Assembly: GCA_037693485.1 (NCBI GenBank)
Contig: CM075344.1
Span: 42,132,501-42,196,500, forward strand
Length of the DNA: 64,000 nt
Direction of reading: 5' to 3'
Source: Kitagawia praeruptora
Taxonomy: Eukaryota; Streptophyta; Magnoliopsida; Apiales; Apiaceae
Shown here: in pieces, positions 33,172-43,853 of the stretch
How the letters are laid out: every line of letters starts with the position of its first letter
Numbering within the stretch: position 1 is the stretch's first letter
Translations under genes and position numbers: made by a program
The notes under the pieces: generated by a model
What the model saw: the letters and a program-made list of their open reading frames with translations, nothing else
Told to the model about the DNA's origin: nothing
Database searches by the model: none

Positions 33172-36100
33172 TTGCAGGGCACAGGAAAAAAGCATTCAAT
33201 TATCTTGGACAGTGGATGCTCTGGACATATGACTGGAAAGAAGTCACTGCTTACAAAGTTTAGAGGAAAGCTGGCCCAGTAATATCTTTTGGAGATGGCA
33301 ACAAAGGAGAAACTCTGGGATATGGCTCAATTGTTTTGGGGAATGTCATCATAGAAAATGTAGCACTGGTTGAAGGCTTGAAACATACTCTTTTAAGCAT
33401 AAGTCAACTGGGTGATAAAGGTTACAAATCAATCTTTGACAGAGAAGGATGCAAAATCTTGAATATGCAGAATGGAGACATTGTTCTAACTGGTCAAAGA
33501 CATGGTAACATATATATGAAGCCAGCTTAAGTGATACATCTAAAGGAATTGTTAGATGTCTCTACAGCAAAGCAACAAGTGATTAAAGCTGGAATTGGCA
33601 CAAGAAGCTCTCACATCTTAACTTCAAGAAGCTTAATCAACTTGTTAAGCACAATCTGGTGAGAGGCCTACCTCAGGCAAATTATGTGCAAGATGGACTT
33701 TGTGATGCATGTCAGCTTGGAAAGCAAAGAAGAATCACTTTCAAGAGCAAGACTAAGAATTCAATTACTGAACCAATTCACATGCTACATCTTGATCTGT
33801 TTGGTCCAGTAAACATTATGTCTATTAGCAAGAAAAGATTTGCTCTAGTGATAGTGGATGATTTCACAAGGTTCATATGGGTGTTCTTTCTACACAAGAA
33901 GGATGAAGCTCCTCAGCAAATCATTGAACTTGTCAAGAATATTCAGAATAACTCTGAGTACGAAGTCAAAGTACTTAGGAGTGACAATGGTACAGAATTC
34001 AAGAATTCTACAATGGAGGGGTTTTGTGCAGACAATGGAATCACTCAACAGTTTTCTGCACCTGGTACACCTCAACAGAATGGTGTAGTGGAAAGAAAGA
34101 ACAGGACTCTCATAGAGGCAGCAAGAACCATGCTTGCAGATGCAAAACTTCCAACCTACTTTTGGGCAGAAGCTATTAACATTGCATGTTTCACTCAAAA
34201 TTGTACCTTGGTAAATAGTAATGGAAAAGCTCCCTATGAGATGATCAAAGGAAAGAAACCAAGTGTGAAATACTTTCACATCTTTGGATGCAAATGCTAT
34301 GTCCTAAAAGTTCATCCAGAACAACTTGGAAAGTTTGAAGCCAAATCGGATGAAGCAATCTTTCTAGGATATTCAGCATCTAAGGCCTTCAAAGTTTATA
34401 ATCTCAGAACTCACATTGTTATGGAATCAATTCATGTTGTATTTGATGATAAGAAATTTGGAATTCTGCAAACTGATGAAAGCCATGACAAATTGGAATT
34501 TGAAAATCTGAAGAATTCTGAGATACTCTCCAGTGATGATGAAGGTTCTCCAGAAGGAATTTCTATTGCTTCTCAAAGGAATGCTACTGTTGAGAGGGAT
34601 CAAATAAATCAAAGAGAACACAGTGATCATCAGGAGCAGACTAGCTATTCAAAGTCTACTCCATCAGGAATTGATTTTTCAGAGTCTACTGAGGAAAGAT
34701 CAGTAGCTAGCAGCAATATGGAATCTACTGATTCTATTGATCAAAGGGGAGTTATTGAAGGCAGAGAGAATTCTTCTACAAGAGATACCACTAACTTAGG
34801 GGGAGAGACTAGCAGAGTCAATCTACCACCTGTTAGAAAATGGAAAAAGGATCATACTGAAGATTTGATTATTGGTGATCCAAATAGTGGTGTTCGAACT
34901 AGAAGATCAATTCAAAATGAATGCTTGTATAGTTGTTTTCTCTCAAAGAATGAACCTAAGAAGGTTGAAGAAGCCTTACAGGATCCTGATTGGGTAATTG
35001 CAATGCAGGAAGAATTAAATGAGTTTGAGAGAAACAAAGTCTGGAAACTGGTACCAAGACCTAAAGATAGATCTATAGTTGGTGCAAGATGGGTTTTCAA
35101 AAATAAGCTAGATGAATCTGGTATGATTGTAAGAAACAAAGAAAGACTGGTGGCCAAGGGTTATTCTCAGGAAGAAGGCATTGATTATGATGAGACCTTT
35201 GCACCTGTAGCAAGATTGGAAGCAATCAGAATGTTTCTTGCATTTGCAACTCATTCAAAATTCAAGGTATACCAGATGGATGTAAAGAGTGCTTTTCTAA
35301 ATGGCAAACTTGATGAGGAAGTGTATGTGGAACAGCCACCTGGATTTGTTGATCCAAAATTTCCAAATCATGTCTACAAACTTGACAAGGCACTCTATGG
35401 ACTAAAGCAGGCACCAAGAGCATGGTATGAGACTTTGTCTAAATTTCTTCTTGAAAATGGCTTCACAAGAGGTACAATTGACAAAACTCTATTCTTTAGA
35501 AAGATAAAAGATGAATTGCTTTTAGTTCAAGTTTATGTTGATGATATTATTTTTGGTTCTACTAGTGAAAAGTTGTGTGCTAAGTTTAGCAAGCTTATGC
35601 AGTCTAAATATCAGATGAGCATGATGGGTGAATTAAATTATTTCTTAGGCTTGCAGGTCAAACAGACTGAGACTGGTATTTTCATTAATCAGTCAAAGTA
35701 TATCAAAGATCTTTTAAGAAGGTTTGACTTTCAAGACCGTGCAGTTGCAAAAACACCCATGGCAACAGCCACTAAACTAGACTCTGATCCTAAGGGAAAT
35801 AGTGTGGATAATACTAGTTATAGAGGCATGATAGGCTCATTGTTATATCTAACTGCAAGTAGGCGAGATATAATGTTTTCTACCTGTTTATGTGCTAGAT
35901 TCCAAAGTGATCCTAAGGAATCTCATTTAATTGCTGTGAAGAGAATTTTTAGATATCTTAAAGGAACTCCAAATCTTGGTTTGTGGTACCCTAGAGAATT
36001 TGATTTCTTCCTAATTGGCTATTCAGACTCTGATTATGCAGGGTGTAAGATAGACAGGAAAAGCACTACAGGTACATGTCAATTCTTGGGAAATAGATTG

Positions 36101-36475
36101 ATTTCTTGGGCAAGCAAGAAACAACAATCTGTTTCAACCTCAACTGCAGAAGCTGAGTACATAGCAGCAGGCAGTTGTTGTGCACAACTCCTTTGGATAA
36201 GAAATCAGTTGATGGATTATGGTATGACACTTAGTAATATTCCTATGTTTTGTGATAATACTAGTGCTATCAAAATTGTAGAAAATCCAGTTCAACATTC
36301 AAGGACTAAGCACATTGATGTCAGGTATCATTTTATTAGAGAACATATTGAGAATGGTACTGTGGAACTTCATTTTGTTCCTACTGACAAACAGCTTGCA
36401 GATATTCTAACTAAACCACTTGATGAAACTACATTCAGTAGATTAGTAAGTGAGTTAGGAATGTTAAATTTCTAG
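33172..36475 (+). pseudogene. pol: SIRE copy 1 pol: protease-integrase-RT-RNase H
   Basis: Copia order. Protease LDSGCSGHM comes first, then GAG-pre-integrase (CDACQLGKQRR), integrase core (HLDLFGPVN, SDNGTEF, PGTPQQNGVVERKN), RT (QMDVKSAFLNGKLDEEVY, YVDD at 35534-35545) and RNase H (YSDSDYAGC, STAEAEYIAAG). The frame differs from gag. Breaks relative to copy 2: a one-base deletion near 33265, a two-base TA expansion near 33513 and GAA changed to TAA near 33582. From 33659 to 36475 the integrase-RT-RNase H part is open. Confidence 0.92.
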
Positions 36476-37031
36476 ATCTTTAACATCTGCAATAGTAGCA
36501 AGGTATGTTGTTTTTAGCTTATAGACTTGATATTCTTGTCAGGATCTATATTTGATTGTTAAATGCTTTAGCTATAACACTTTGCCTTGATAAATTTCAG
36601 TATGATAGACTTGTTAATAATCATCAGGATTAGATTTGTATCAGGATGCTGATGTCATCAGTATTGTGTCAGTATCAGGATTGTGAAAATTGTTTCAGAT
36701 CCTGACGTTTACTTTGTGTAGTAATCTAATTTTGTGATGTGTTAAGTCTATGCCAGCAAGTTTTAATATTTACATACTGATAATTTATATATCAGTCAAT
36801 AATCAAAAGACAAGTAGATAATAAGAAATTGTATTTTCATTAATTGAAAGCATTACATACATGGAAATGAAATACAACATCTTTTTGTCTAACTTCTACT
36901 GATAATCCTATACTTGTCTAATGAAATGGATTCTGAGATACATGACAAGGAGCATCAAGAAATCCATCAGGGGATTTGAACATCCTCGTCTATTCTTGGA
37001 TTCCTTGTCTGGGCGACTTGAATGAGAGTAG

Positions 37032-37301
37032 CTAACTTAAATGTATAGCAACCCCATCAAGATCAACCTCAGACTCTCGGCCAAATTCTTCATCCTCAAG
37101 TTTTGAGGAGGTTAGGGGAAGATTGTATCCAACAGATGGATATTCTAGGATAAACCTCTGGATATTATCTGAAACTACTCCATTCATGATTGGTTCGATG
37201 AGAAAAGTTGTCTCTTCAAAGAGATGATCAAGAACAGGATGTTCATCGACTGTGAAAAACGTAAAAAATGGGTTTGAATGGAGTTTTGGTTTGAGAATCA
37301 T
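37032..37301 (-). CDS. Small antisense ORF of SIRE copy 1 (89 aa)
   Basis: ATG at 37301 on the minus strand, 89 residues, acidic C-terminal half (LEDEEFGRESEVDLDG), no known domain. The identical-length ORF occurs in copy 2 (47741-48010) with many substitutions but no indel or stop. A minus-strand TATAAAAG (37358-37365) lies about 60 bases upstream, a good position for a promoter. It lies in the spacer between pol and the post-pol ORF. The product is unknown; a chance ORF remains possible. Confidence 0.45.
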   Translation of the reverse strand: MILKPKLHSNPFFTFFTVDEHPVLDHLFEETTFLIEPIMNGVVSDNIQRFILEYPSVGYNLPLTSSKLEDEEFGRESEVDLDGVAIHLS

Positions 37302-37357
37302 TGTTAAGAAGAAAAGAAATTGAAAGGTTTATAGAGAATGGCATAAGACGTCTGTTT

Positions 37358-37365
37358 CTTTTATA
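37358..37365 (-). promoter_or_regulatory. TATA box upstream of the SIRE antisense ORF
   Basis: CTATAAAAG on the minus strand, about 57 bases before the ATG at 37301. In copy 2 the equivalent reads CTTTAAAAG, so the signal is weaker there. Confidence 0.4.
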
Positions 37366-37977
37366 GAGAGACGTGAGAAGCTGAACAGTCACTTGGAATT
37401 TTTAATGAAGTCAGATGCTAATTATTGCGTGTGACTGTATTTCTTGTTTTCAAGAAATGTCGAATATATCTAACTAGTTGATTTTGTTCAGATTAATTGT
37501 TTATTTCTTTTTCAGATAAAAGAAAGATGCCACGTGGAAACTCCATATTAAGTCTCTAGAATCAGGATGATATTGATCAGGATTTCAAGTGTGATCATCA
37601 GGATTTGAGAATTATTATTATTTTTAAATCACATTGCTTTTTGTGATTATTTTGATGAGAGGTCACAACAGGAAAATGAAGCTGATCAGTATTGATTTTT
37701 TATCTTGATAATACCCTGATTTATTTCATGAAAATCAATTTTGGATTTTATTTTCCAAAAATTGTGGGTAACCGCATTTTTCAGGGACTAACACCTGTCA
37801 ATCTACGTGTCGACGTGGGATAGTGGTCTGAAAGTTTTGTGAAATATATTTGTTTTGAAACTCTAATCGTGTAATTGCTTTCTCTAATTTCACATTCTCT
37901 AAAGCAAAATCACTCTCGAGTTTTCAAAATCACTAATCAATTTCAAGATTTTTCAAGTTCTTTTCAGATCAAAATCA

Positions 37978-39188
37978 ATGGCAGCTCAAAGAAGATTACC
38001 TAAGTCAGTAGCCTTCAAGTTTGGTGACTTTGATTTTATGACGAACAATCATGTAGCAGCTATCACCAACAAGGAAGGAGTATTAATTGATTTTCATCCA
38101 ATCATGGACTTTCTGGCATATGGACCATTAAGTTATGCATTGACAGCATCTCCACAGATTAATCAAGCAGCTGTTACACAAGCTTGGGAGAATGCTGAGG
38201 TAATTGATTCTACTCAGAGTCAATCAGGTAAGATTGTTCTACACTTAGGACAAGATTCTTTTGATATTACTGAATCTGTTGTTAATTCAGTACTTCACTT
38301 ACCTGTTAGTTTGAATTATGAGAATGTACCATCTGATGATGATGTTAGAACTATGTTGTCTACATTAAGTTATAATGGGCCTTTAGATAACATGAGCCAG
38401 TTAAGAAGATCTTATCTTAGGAAAGAGTGGTCTTTCTTCTTTGATCAATTAGCTAAATGCTTTACTGGTAAATGTAGTTTTTTTGATCAAATTACTTCTG
38501 TTACTTCACATATTGCTTACAGTTTGCTTTATGACAGAGTAATTAACATTGGTCACATTATCTTAAATCAGATGAGTATTAAACTTGGGTTAAGAGATCA
38601 AAACAGGAAAATGGTTTATCATCATAGATTTATGCAAATGTTTATTAACCATTTTATTCCTGATGTTGAAACTAGATTTGGTAGAGAACATCGTGTTTCT
38701 TCTTATGTACAACAAAAGAGAATTTTCTCTGACATTACAAAGAAGGACAATGAAAAGAATCTAGATGAAATACCTGCAATTCATTATCCACATCATGTTC
38801 AGGTAATTCTTAAAACTCATCTTCCTACTCTCTACAATTCTTCTTTCTTTTGTGGTGAAATGGCTCAGGAATCTTATTTGGAGGAGAACCCACCTGTGTC
38901 TACCCAAGTAGCCCAAAACATTATAGTCTCTGAAACAATTCAAGAACAAAGTTTTAATCCACAGCCTATTGTTTCAAAGAAACTAACCTCTGGTGTTTCT
39001 CAAAAGACATCAGTTGTAAGGAAGAGAAGATTTGTTGTGTCAAGTAGTAGTAGTAGTTCTAGTGAAGATGATGATAATATATCTCTTCCTGAGAGAGAAG
39101 AATTGAAGGTTGCAATTCGACTTTCTAAGCTAGGACAAAGAGATGAAGCACCTAGTCACAGCCAGGCTGCAGTTTCTCAAAAGACTGT
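37978..39188 (+). pseudogene. SIRE copy 1 post-pol (env-position) ORF, cut by Athila
   Basis: ATG at 37978, about 1.5 kb after pol; 403 codons remain open before the Athila LTR interrupts. It contains KEWSFFFDQLAKCFTGKC and YSLLYDRVINIGHIIL, resembling the 'putative plant transposon protein' family found downstream of pol in plant SIRE-type elements, then a Ser-rich stretch and acidic run (VVSSSSSSSSEDDD). SIRE elements are known for an extra ORF in the envelope position. I see no signal peptide or clear membrane anchor here, so envelope function is not supported. The rest of the ORF resumes at 63983. Confidence 0.75.
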
Positions 39189-40420
39189 TAATAAGTGGAT
39201 TTTATATCCACTTATTATGCGCTAATTGGACCTAGATTGGTGGTTTATCTTTAAGTATGTTGTGTCTTTTAATTCATTTATGTTGTTTCAGTCTTTGTTG
39301 TACAGAACTCGCAACTTTAGGTATCGTGGCGATAAAAGACTAAAAATGGTGGATTTTTGCCTCAATTCGGATTTTTGCCTCAATTCGGAATTTAATCACA
39401 AGGATTTTATTATCAAGTGAACTGGCTACGAGGAAAAAGAATTATCATAAAGAAATTCTGAGTGATATATTCTTAATGCTGAAACTCCGGTTGGAATTGT
39501 TATATTTTTTCTAAGCAAAAGGAGTCCGGTTTTAGATCCTCAAGAGACCGTAACTTACACCTGGACGAGCAACGAGGAAATAGAATTGTCACAAAAATAT
39601 GGAAAGTGATATATTCTTACAACAGGAATCCCGGTTGGAATTGATGTATTTTCTGTTAAGCGAAAGGAGTCCGGTTCCAGGCCCTCAATAGACCGCAGCT
39701 TAGAGCGTAAGGATATATTTATATTAATAAATATTTTATTTAATTTGAAAATTATATTTATAAATATCTAATAATATTAGATATTTATTTTAATAATTTA
39801 TGAATTAAATTAATTATTTATTAATTAAAAATTATAAGCTACCGCGAGTTAAAAAGCATTTCTACGAAGCCCATTATATAAAACAACATAGGCGGCTGGT
39901 TTGTTTTTGAAAAGTGATTAGCCGGGTGGGTTTTTACTTTTGATTGAATTAGAAAAGCAAGTGGCTGAATTCCTTTTGTCTGTCAGCTCTGTCGGCATTT
40001 CACTTTCCTGCTAACGCGTGATGAGCACGCGCCTGAAGTCCAATCATAAATAGCCAACGCGTGTCCAACAATTCACACTCTTGCGGTTGGTGATTATCTT
40101 GTCAGTTGGGTTGGCATAGTTAGGCAGCCGCCTGTAGCTACTTTCCAGTTAATTTATTTTGACCGGATGATTTCGGCTCATTTGTTTATGCTAGCAGGTG
40201 TGCTAAGGTGTACTATAAATATGAGTGATTTTCATAGGTTTTAGACATCCCGAAAACTGATTTCTTTCTTGTATCCTCTCAAACACCTCTCGACTGCATT
40301 CTCTTGTAGTCTCTCAAATTTGAGCAACACTTCTTTTGTAATTTTAGTTTCATTTTATACACTTTAATTTTCTGCAAGTTCTATTTTGGTGGAAGATTGT
40401 AAGGGGATTATTTTGGAGTG
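39189..40420 (+). repeat. Athila 5' LTR, left piece
   Basis: Begins TAATAAGTGG where the 3' LTR has TGATAAGTGG, so the terminal G has mutated. TATA box TATAAATA at 40214-40221. Together with 52894-53856 it makes a ~2195-bp LTR that matches 60977-63146 with one length difference. The 64-aa open frame inside is part of the LTR, not a gene. Confidence 0.92.
39420..39705 (+). repeat. Diverged tandem duplication inside the Athila LTR
   Basis: Two ~140-bp units share CTACGAGG/CAACGAGGAA, GTGATATATTCTTA, CGGTTGGAATTG, AAAGGAGTCCGGTT and CTCAA(G/T)AGACCG. The same pair recurs in the 3' LTR (about 61209-61494), so the duplication predates this insertion. Confidence 0.75.
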
Positions 40421-41124
40421 TGTTAGGAATAATTCATAAGTTGTGATGTTAAGAATAGAATTTACACATTATACTTCTTGTAATCCTGATCTTATAAAGG
40501 ATTTAGCACTATATATAGGATTTATGTGTAAGACAGTTATCTGTACAGTTTAGTCAGGAATGAACAGTGTATCGGAGACTACATGTCAGGAACAAAGAGC
40601 AAATCCTGATGACGGTCTGATACTGATGATAATCAGATACTGATGCAAGATGAAATCCTGATATCAGTCGTGTTACTGATGATGTCATTATGGATGCTAC
40701 AGAAACTGGCAAGTGCTATAAAACAGGATCGTTGTTTGAAGAACAAGCAAGAAGATATTATAAAGGAAAGAGTTTTCTATTGATGGAAACTATCGACTGG
40801 ACGGCAGAACATTGTCATGTATAGATTATATCTTTCTGTTATTAGTTGATAGGTAGCATTATAAATACTCTCTCTATATCATTGTAAAAAGTGTTCATGA
40901 GATTTGTAATCGTGAGTATACGAGAGTACAAACAGCGAGAGAGATTTGTATTGTTAGCAGCTGCTAAAGGTATTGTACACCTTTGGTAGAGTTTGTATTT
41001 GATCTTATTAATACAAACAAAGTTTGATTCATTCGTTTATTCTTGTTCATATAATCAAGCAAAAATCAGACACGATTATATAACTTGTATTCAACCCCCC
41101 TTTTACAAGTTATTCGAGTTAACA
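40421..41124 (+). repeat. 5' LTR of SIRE copy 2
   Basis: 704 bp, TGTTAGGAAT...GAGTTAACA. TATA box TATAAATA at 40860-40867. Followed by the primer site TGGTATCAGAGC at 41127-41138 (initiator tRNA-Met). Confidence 0.95.
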
Positions 41125-41126
41125 AT

Positions 41127-41138
41127 TGGTATCAGAGC
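41127..41138 (+). other. Primer-binding site of SIRE copy 2
   Basis: TGGTATCAGAGC, two bases after the 5' LTR, is complementary to the initiator tRNA-Met 3' end. Confidence 0.9.
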
Positions 41139-42448
41139 GGGTTGATTTCGAATAATCATAAAGATCTGCATTCATGTCTGGTTATAAGGATGGGAATACT
41201 AAGATTCCTATGCTCAAGAGAAACGAATATACTCTATGGGAAGTAAAGATGTTGCATCATCTGGAAGCAACAGATCCTGATTATCTTGACAGAATCAGAG
41301 ATGGACCTTTTGTTCCAACAAAGGTCGTTGGACAAGCAACTGTTGATGGTGTGGTTGTTCCAGAACATACAGCAGAGAAGCCAAAATCTAAATGGTCAGA
41401 TAAGGACAAGGAGAATGTTCTTAAAGATGCTAAAGTGAGAAACATATTATTCAACAGTCTTGATTCTGTTCTCACTAACTATGTTCTCTCTTGTAAAATT
41501 GCTAAGGATATATGGGACAATCTTAAGGTTCACTGTGAAGGAACTAAGCCTGTCAGGAAGAATATGAGGACATTACTCATACAACAGTATGAGTACTTTG
41601 AATCCAAGTCTGGTGAGTCACTTACTGATACCTTTGATAGGTTTACAAAACTCATCAATGAGATGGCTATGCATGGTAAATATTATGACTTGGAGGATAT
41701 GAATACAAAGTTCATGAAAGCTTTGCCTGATTTCTACAATGAGAAGATATCTGCGATTGAGGAAGCTAATGATCTGGATGAGATTTCATTAGAGGCAGTA
41801 TATGGAAAATTCAGAGCTTATGAACTTGACAAGCAGCAGAAGAAGAGCAGGAGTGAAGGAAAGATGAAGACTATTGCACTTACTGCTCAATCTGAAGTAA
41901 AGAAGCTTCCTGAAGAACAGCATGAAGAGATTGCTGTAAAGAATTCAAGGAAGAAGAAAAGCAAAGAAAGTTCTGAGTCAGAGACTACTGATATGGACTC
42001 TGACAACAATGATTCTGAATCTGAGATGCAGGAACTCTTTGCTATGTTTGCTAAAGCTTTCAAGAAAGGAAGATTCAACAGGAGAAGATTTAGCAAAGGA
42101 CCTTTTCAAAAGAAGGAGGAGAAGAAGAGTGACAAAGGCAAAAGTACAATTGTCAAGCTTGATAAGGCCAAGATCAAGTGCTTTAACTGCAGCGAGCTTG
42201 GACACTTTGCTAGTGAGTGTAAGAAGCCTAGGAATTCAGGAAAGGGTAATGCACTTATGGTCACACAGAAGGATTGGGCTGATTCCAGTGATTCTGAAGA
42301 AGAATTGGATTATGACAACATTGCATTGATGGCAAATAGTTCAGACAAACCTGGATCTCCAAAGAAAACTTCTCCATCCTCTGTTAAGGTATCACTTCAC
42401 TCTCTTGATTCATTTGATAGCTTAAATTCTGATGAAATTAGATCTATC

Positions 42449-42580
42449 TGTGTGGCATTGCCAGCATCTCCCTAAATCGGACCGTGGCGCTATGCACTGG
42501 CTAAGGATAAAGGAAATAAGGTTGCGCCTTGCTACAAGCACCGGGGATTTTAGCGCAGTGGTAAGCACCTGATCCTAACA
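42449..42580 (+). repeat. TRIM 5' LTR
   Basis: 132 bp, TGTGTGG...CTAACA. The last 30 bases include TAGCGCAGTGGTAAGCACCT, tRNA D-arm-like. Confidence 0.95.
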
Positions 42581-42614
42581 ATTGGTATCAGAGCTAGGTC
42601 TCGGGTTCGAATCC
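42551..42614 (+). promoter_or_regulatory. Candidate Pol III internal promoter (A-box and B-box) of the TRIM
   Basis: A-box-like TAGCGCAGTGG and B-box-like GGTTCGAATCC both match the tRNA consensus (TRGCNNAGYNGG and GGTTCGANTCC). The spacing is within the range used by tRNAs with short introns and by SINEs. The primer-binding site lies between the two boxes. Pol III use is inferred, not shown. Confidence 0.6.
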
Positions 42615-42688
42615 CATTAGGCGCAGTGTTAGCGCAGAAGGCATTTGTGCTGTCACGTGATGTGGCGGGCAGATGCTGGGGGGGGGAT

Positions 42689-42820
42689 TGTGTGGCATTG
42701 CCAGCATCTCCCTAAATCGGACCGTGGCGCTATGCACTGGCTAAGGATAAAGGAAATAAGGTTGCGCCTTGCTACAAGCACCGGGGCTTTTAGCGCAGTG
42801 GTAAGCGCCTGATCCTAACA
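42689..42820 (+). repeat. TRIM 3' LTR
   Basis: 132 bp, preceded by the purine tract GCTGGGGGGGGAT. Differs from the 5' LTR at two positions near its end. Confidence 0.95.
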
Positions 42821-43853
42821 CTATCCATGCTGAGTTTAAGAATCTTATGACTAATTTTAGAATTCTTACTTGTGAAAGAGATGAACTTAAGGTTAAGAAT
42901 GATAAATTAGTTGATAGAAATAATTTTCTTGAATCTGAATTAATTCAAATGGAAGAATACAAGTTAAGTTCTGATAAAGCTAAGCATAATTATAGTGTTA
43001 TTCTTGAGGCTTATGATTATGTCAGAAAAGAACTAGAAGAAGAGAGAGATGTGATTAAGACCATTAACAATTCCAGTAAAAAGACTATAGAAATCTTTGA
43101 AAGTGGAATTCGTGGTAAGGTTAATGGTTTAGGTTTTGATAAGGCTAGACAAGAAGAAAAAGTAGCTATTGTCAATGATGATAGTAAAATAGAAGCTAAC
43201 ACATCTAAATCTGAAGGTAAGAAAATTGTTTCTGAACCTAATCATGTTAAATTTGTTGATTCAAAAGGTATCCCTGTTGTACACAAAAGGATTAACAATA
43301 GTAATTCAGATGAGAAAGTGTTAGAGAAACCTAAGAATGTAAACATAGGGTTTTTGTCTAAGTCTCAGTTGAAACAGAGATTAGATAGTCTTTCAGAGTC
43401 TAGCAAGATCAAAAGAAATAGGAATGGAAAAGAAGGTATTAACAAAGAGAATAATTACAAGAATGTACCTGATGCACCTAGGAAAAAATGCTATAAGTGT
43501 GGAAATCATAATCATTTGGCCCTAGATTGCAATCAAAAACCTTCTTGGAAAACTGAGTCCAGATTCCCCAAGACTCAGAAAATTCAATACCAACCACAAA
43601 AAGCTTGTTATCATTGTGGTAGTTTACTTCATTCCATTTACATGTGTAGAGAATATCATGAACTGTATTATGACTATTATTCTTTGAAATCTGAAACTCC
43701 TAGTCACAAACAGTTTGTGAAATTAGAGTCTAAGGTTGACTCTGCAACAGGTAAAATAAAAGCAAAATCTTCAAAGCCTGTCGTTTCTAAACCTAGTAAG
43801 AAAGGATCCAATCAAAGTTGGGTCCTAAAAAATTCTAACTAGTTACTTTTTGT

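Larger units (their letters stand above)
30063..39188 (+). mobile_element. SIRE-like Ty1/copia retrotransposon copy 1 (left part)
   Basis: Runs from the 5' LTR (30063-30829) through gag, pol, a small antisense ORF and an additional post-pol ORF. It is cut at 39188 by the Athila insertion. The last bases of the window (63983-64000, TGTAGTACTTAAAAAGGG) match the same ORF of copy 2 immediately downstream of the break, so copy 1 resumes there and its 3' LTR lies beyond the window. It aligns with copy 2 throughout but is more decayed (several stops and frameshifts). Confidence 0.93.
42449..42820 (+). mobile_element. TRIM: 372-bp miniature LTR retrotransposon with tRNA-like promoter boxes
   Basis: Two 132-bp LTRs (42449-42580 and 42689-42820) run TGTGTGGCATT...CCTAACA and differ at two positions. 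A perfect TSD CTATC flanks them (42444-42448 and 42821-42825), and copy 1 supplies the empty site. The internal domain is 108 bp: primer site TGGTATCAGAGC at 42583-42594 and a G-rich purine tract before the 3' LTR. No coding. The LTR end contains TAGCGCAGTGG (42551-42561), matching the Pol III A-box. The internal domain contains GGTTCGAATCC (42604-42614), matching the B-box, 53 bases downstream, flanked by GGTCTCGGGTTCGAATCCC like a tRNA T-arm. The 3' LTR also carries the A-box (42791-42801). Confidence 0.95.
41174..43842 (+). pseudogene. gag: SIRE copy 2 gag, interrupted by a TRIM
   Basis: ATG at 41174. Gag domain, then three CCHC knuckles (CFNCSELGHFASEC before the insertion, CYKCGNHNHLALDC and CYHCGSLLHSIYMC after it). 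Apart from the 372-bp TRIM plus its 5-bp duplication (42444-42820), the frame is open for 764 codons to a TAG at 43840-43842. The TRIM shifts the frame and brings a stop at 42473-42475, so the protein would end after ~433 residues. A lysine-rich, acidic linker separates the knuckles. Confidence 0.92.

Noticed and set aside
33890..34279. 129-aa antisense ORFs in SIRE integrase, present in both copies
   Set aside because: Conserved only because the opposite strand encodes integrase; Cys-rich mirror of the pol frame.
37978..39188. Viral envelope gene
   Set aside because: Only the position after pol suggests it; no signal peptide, membrane anchor or cleavage motif seen, and the protein resembles plant transposon proteins instead.
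39226..39420. Small 64-aa gene, found again identically at 61014-61208
   Set aside because: Both copies are the same part of the Athila LTR; the identity reflects LTR pairing, not a conserved protein.
42551..42640. A tRNA gene
   Set aside because: A- and B-box-like words are present, but no acceptor stem or anticodon arm folds around them and they lie across a TRIM LTR and primer site, so this is a tRNA-like promoter candidate, not a tRNA.
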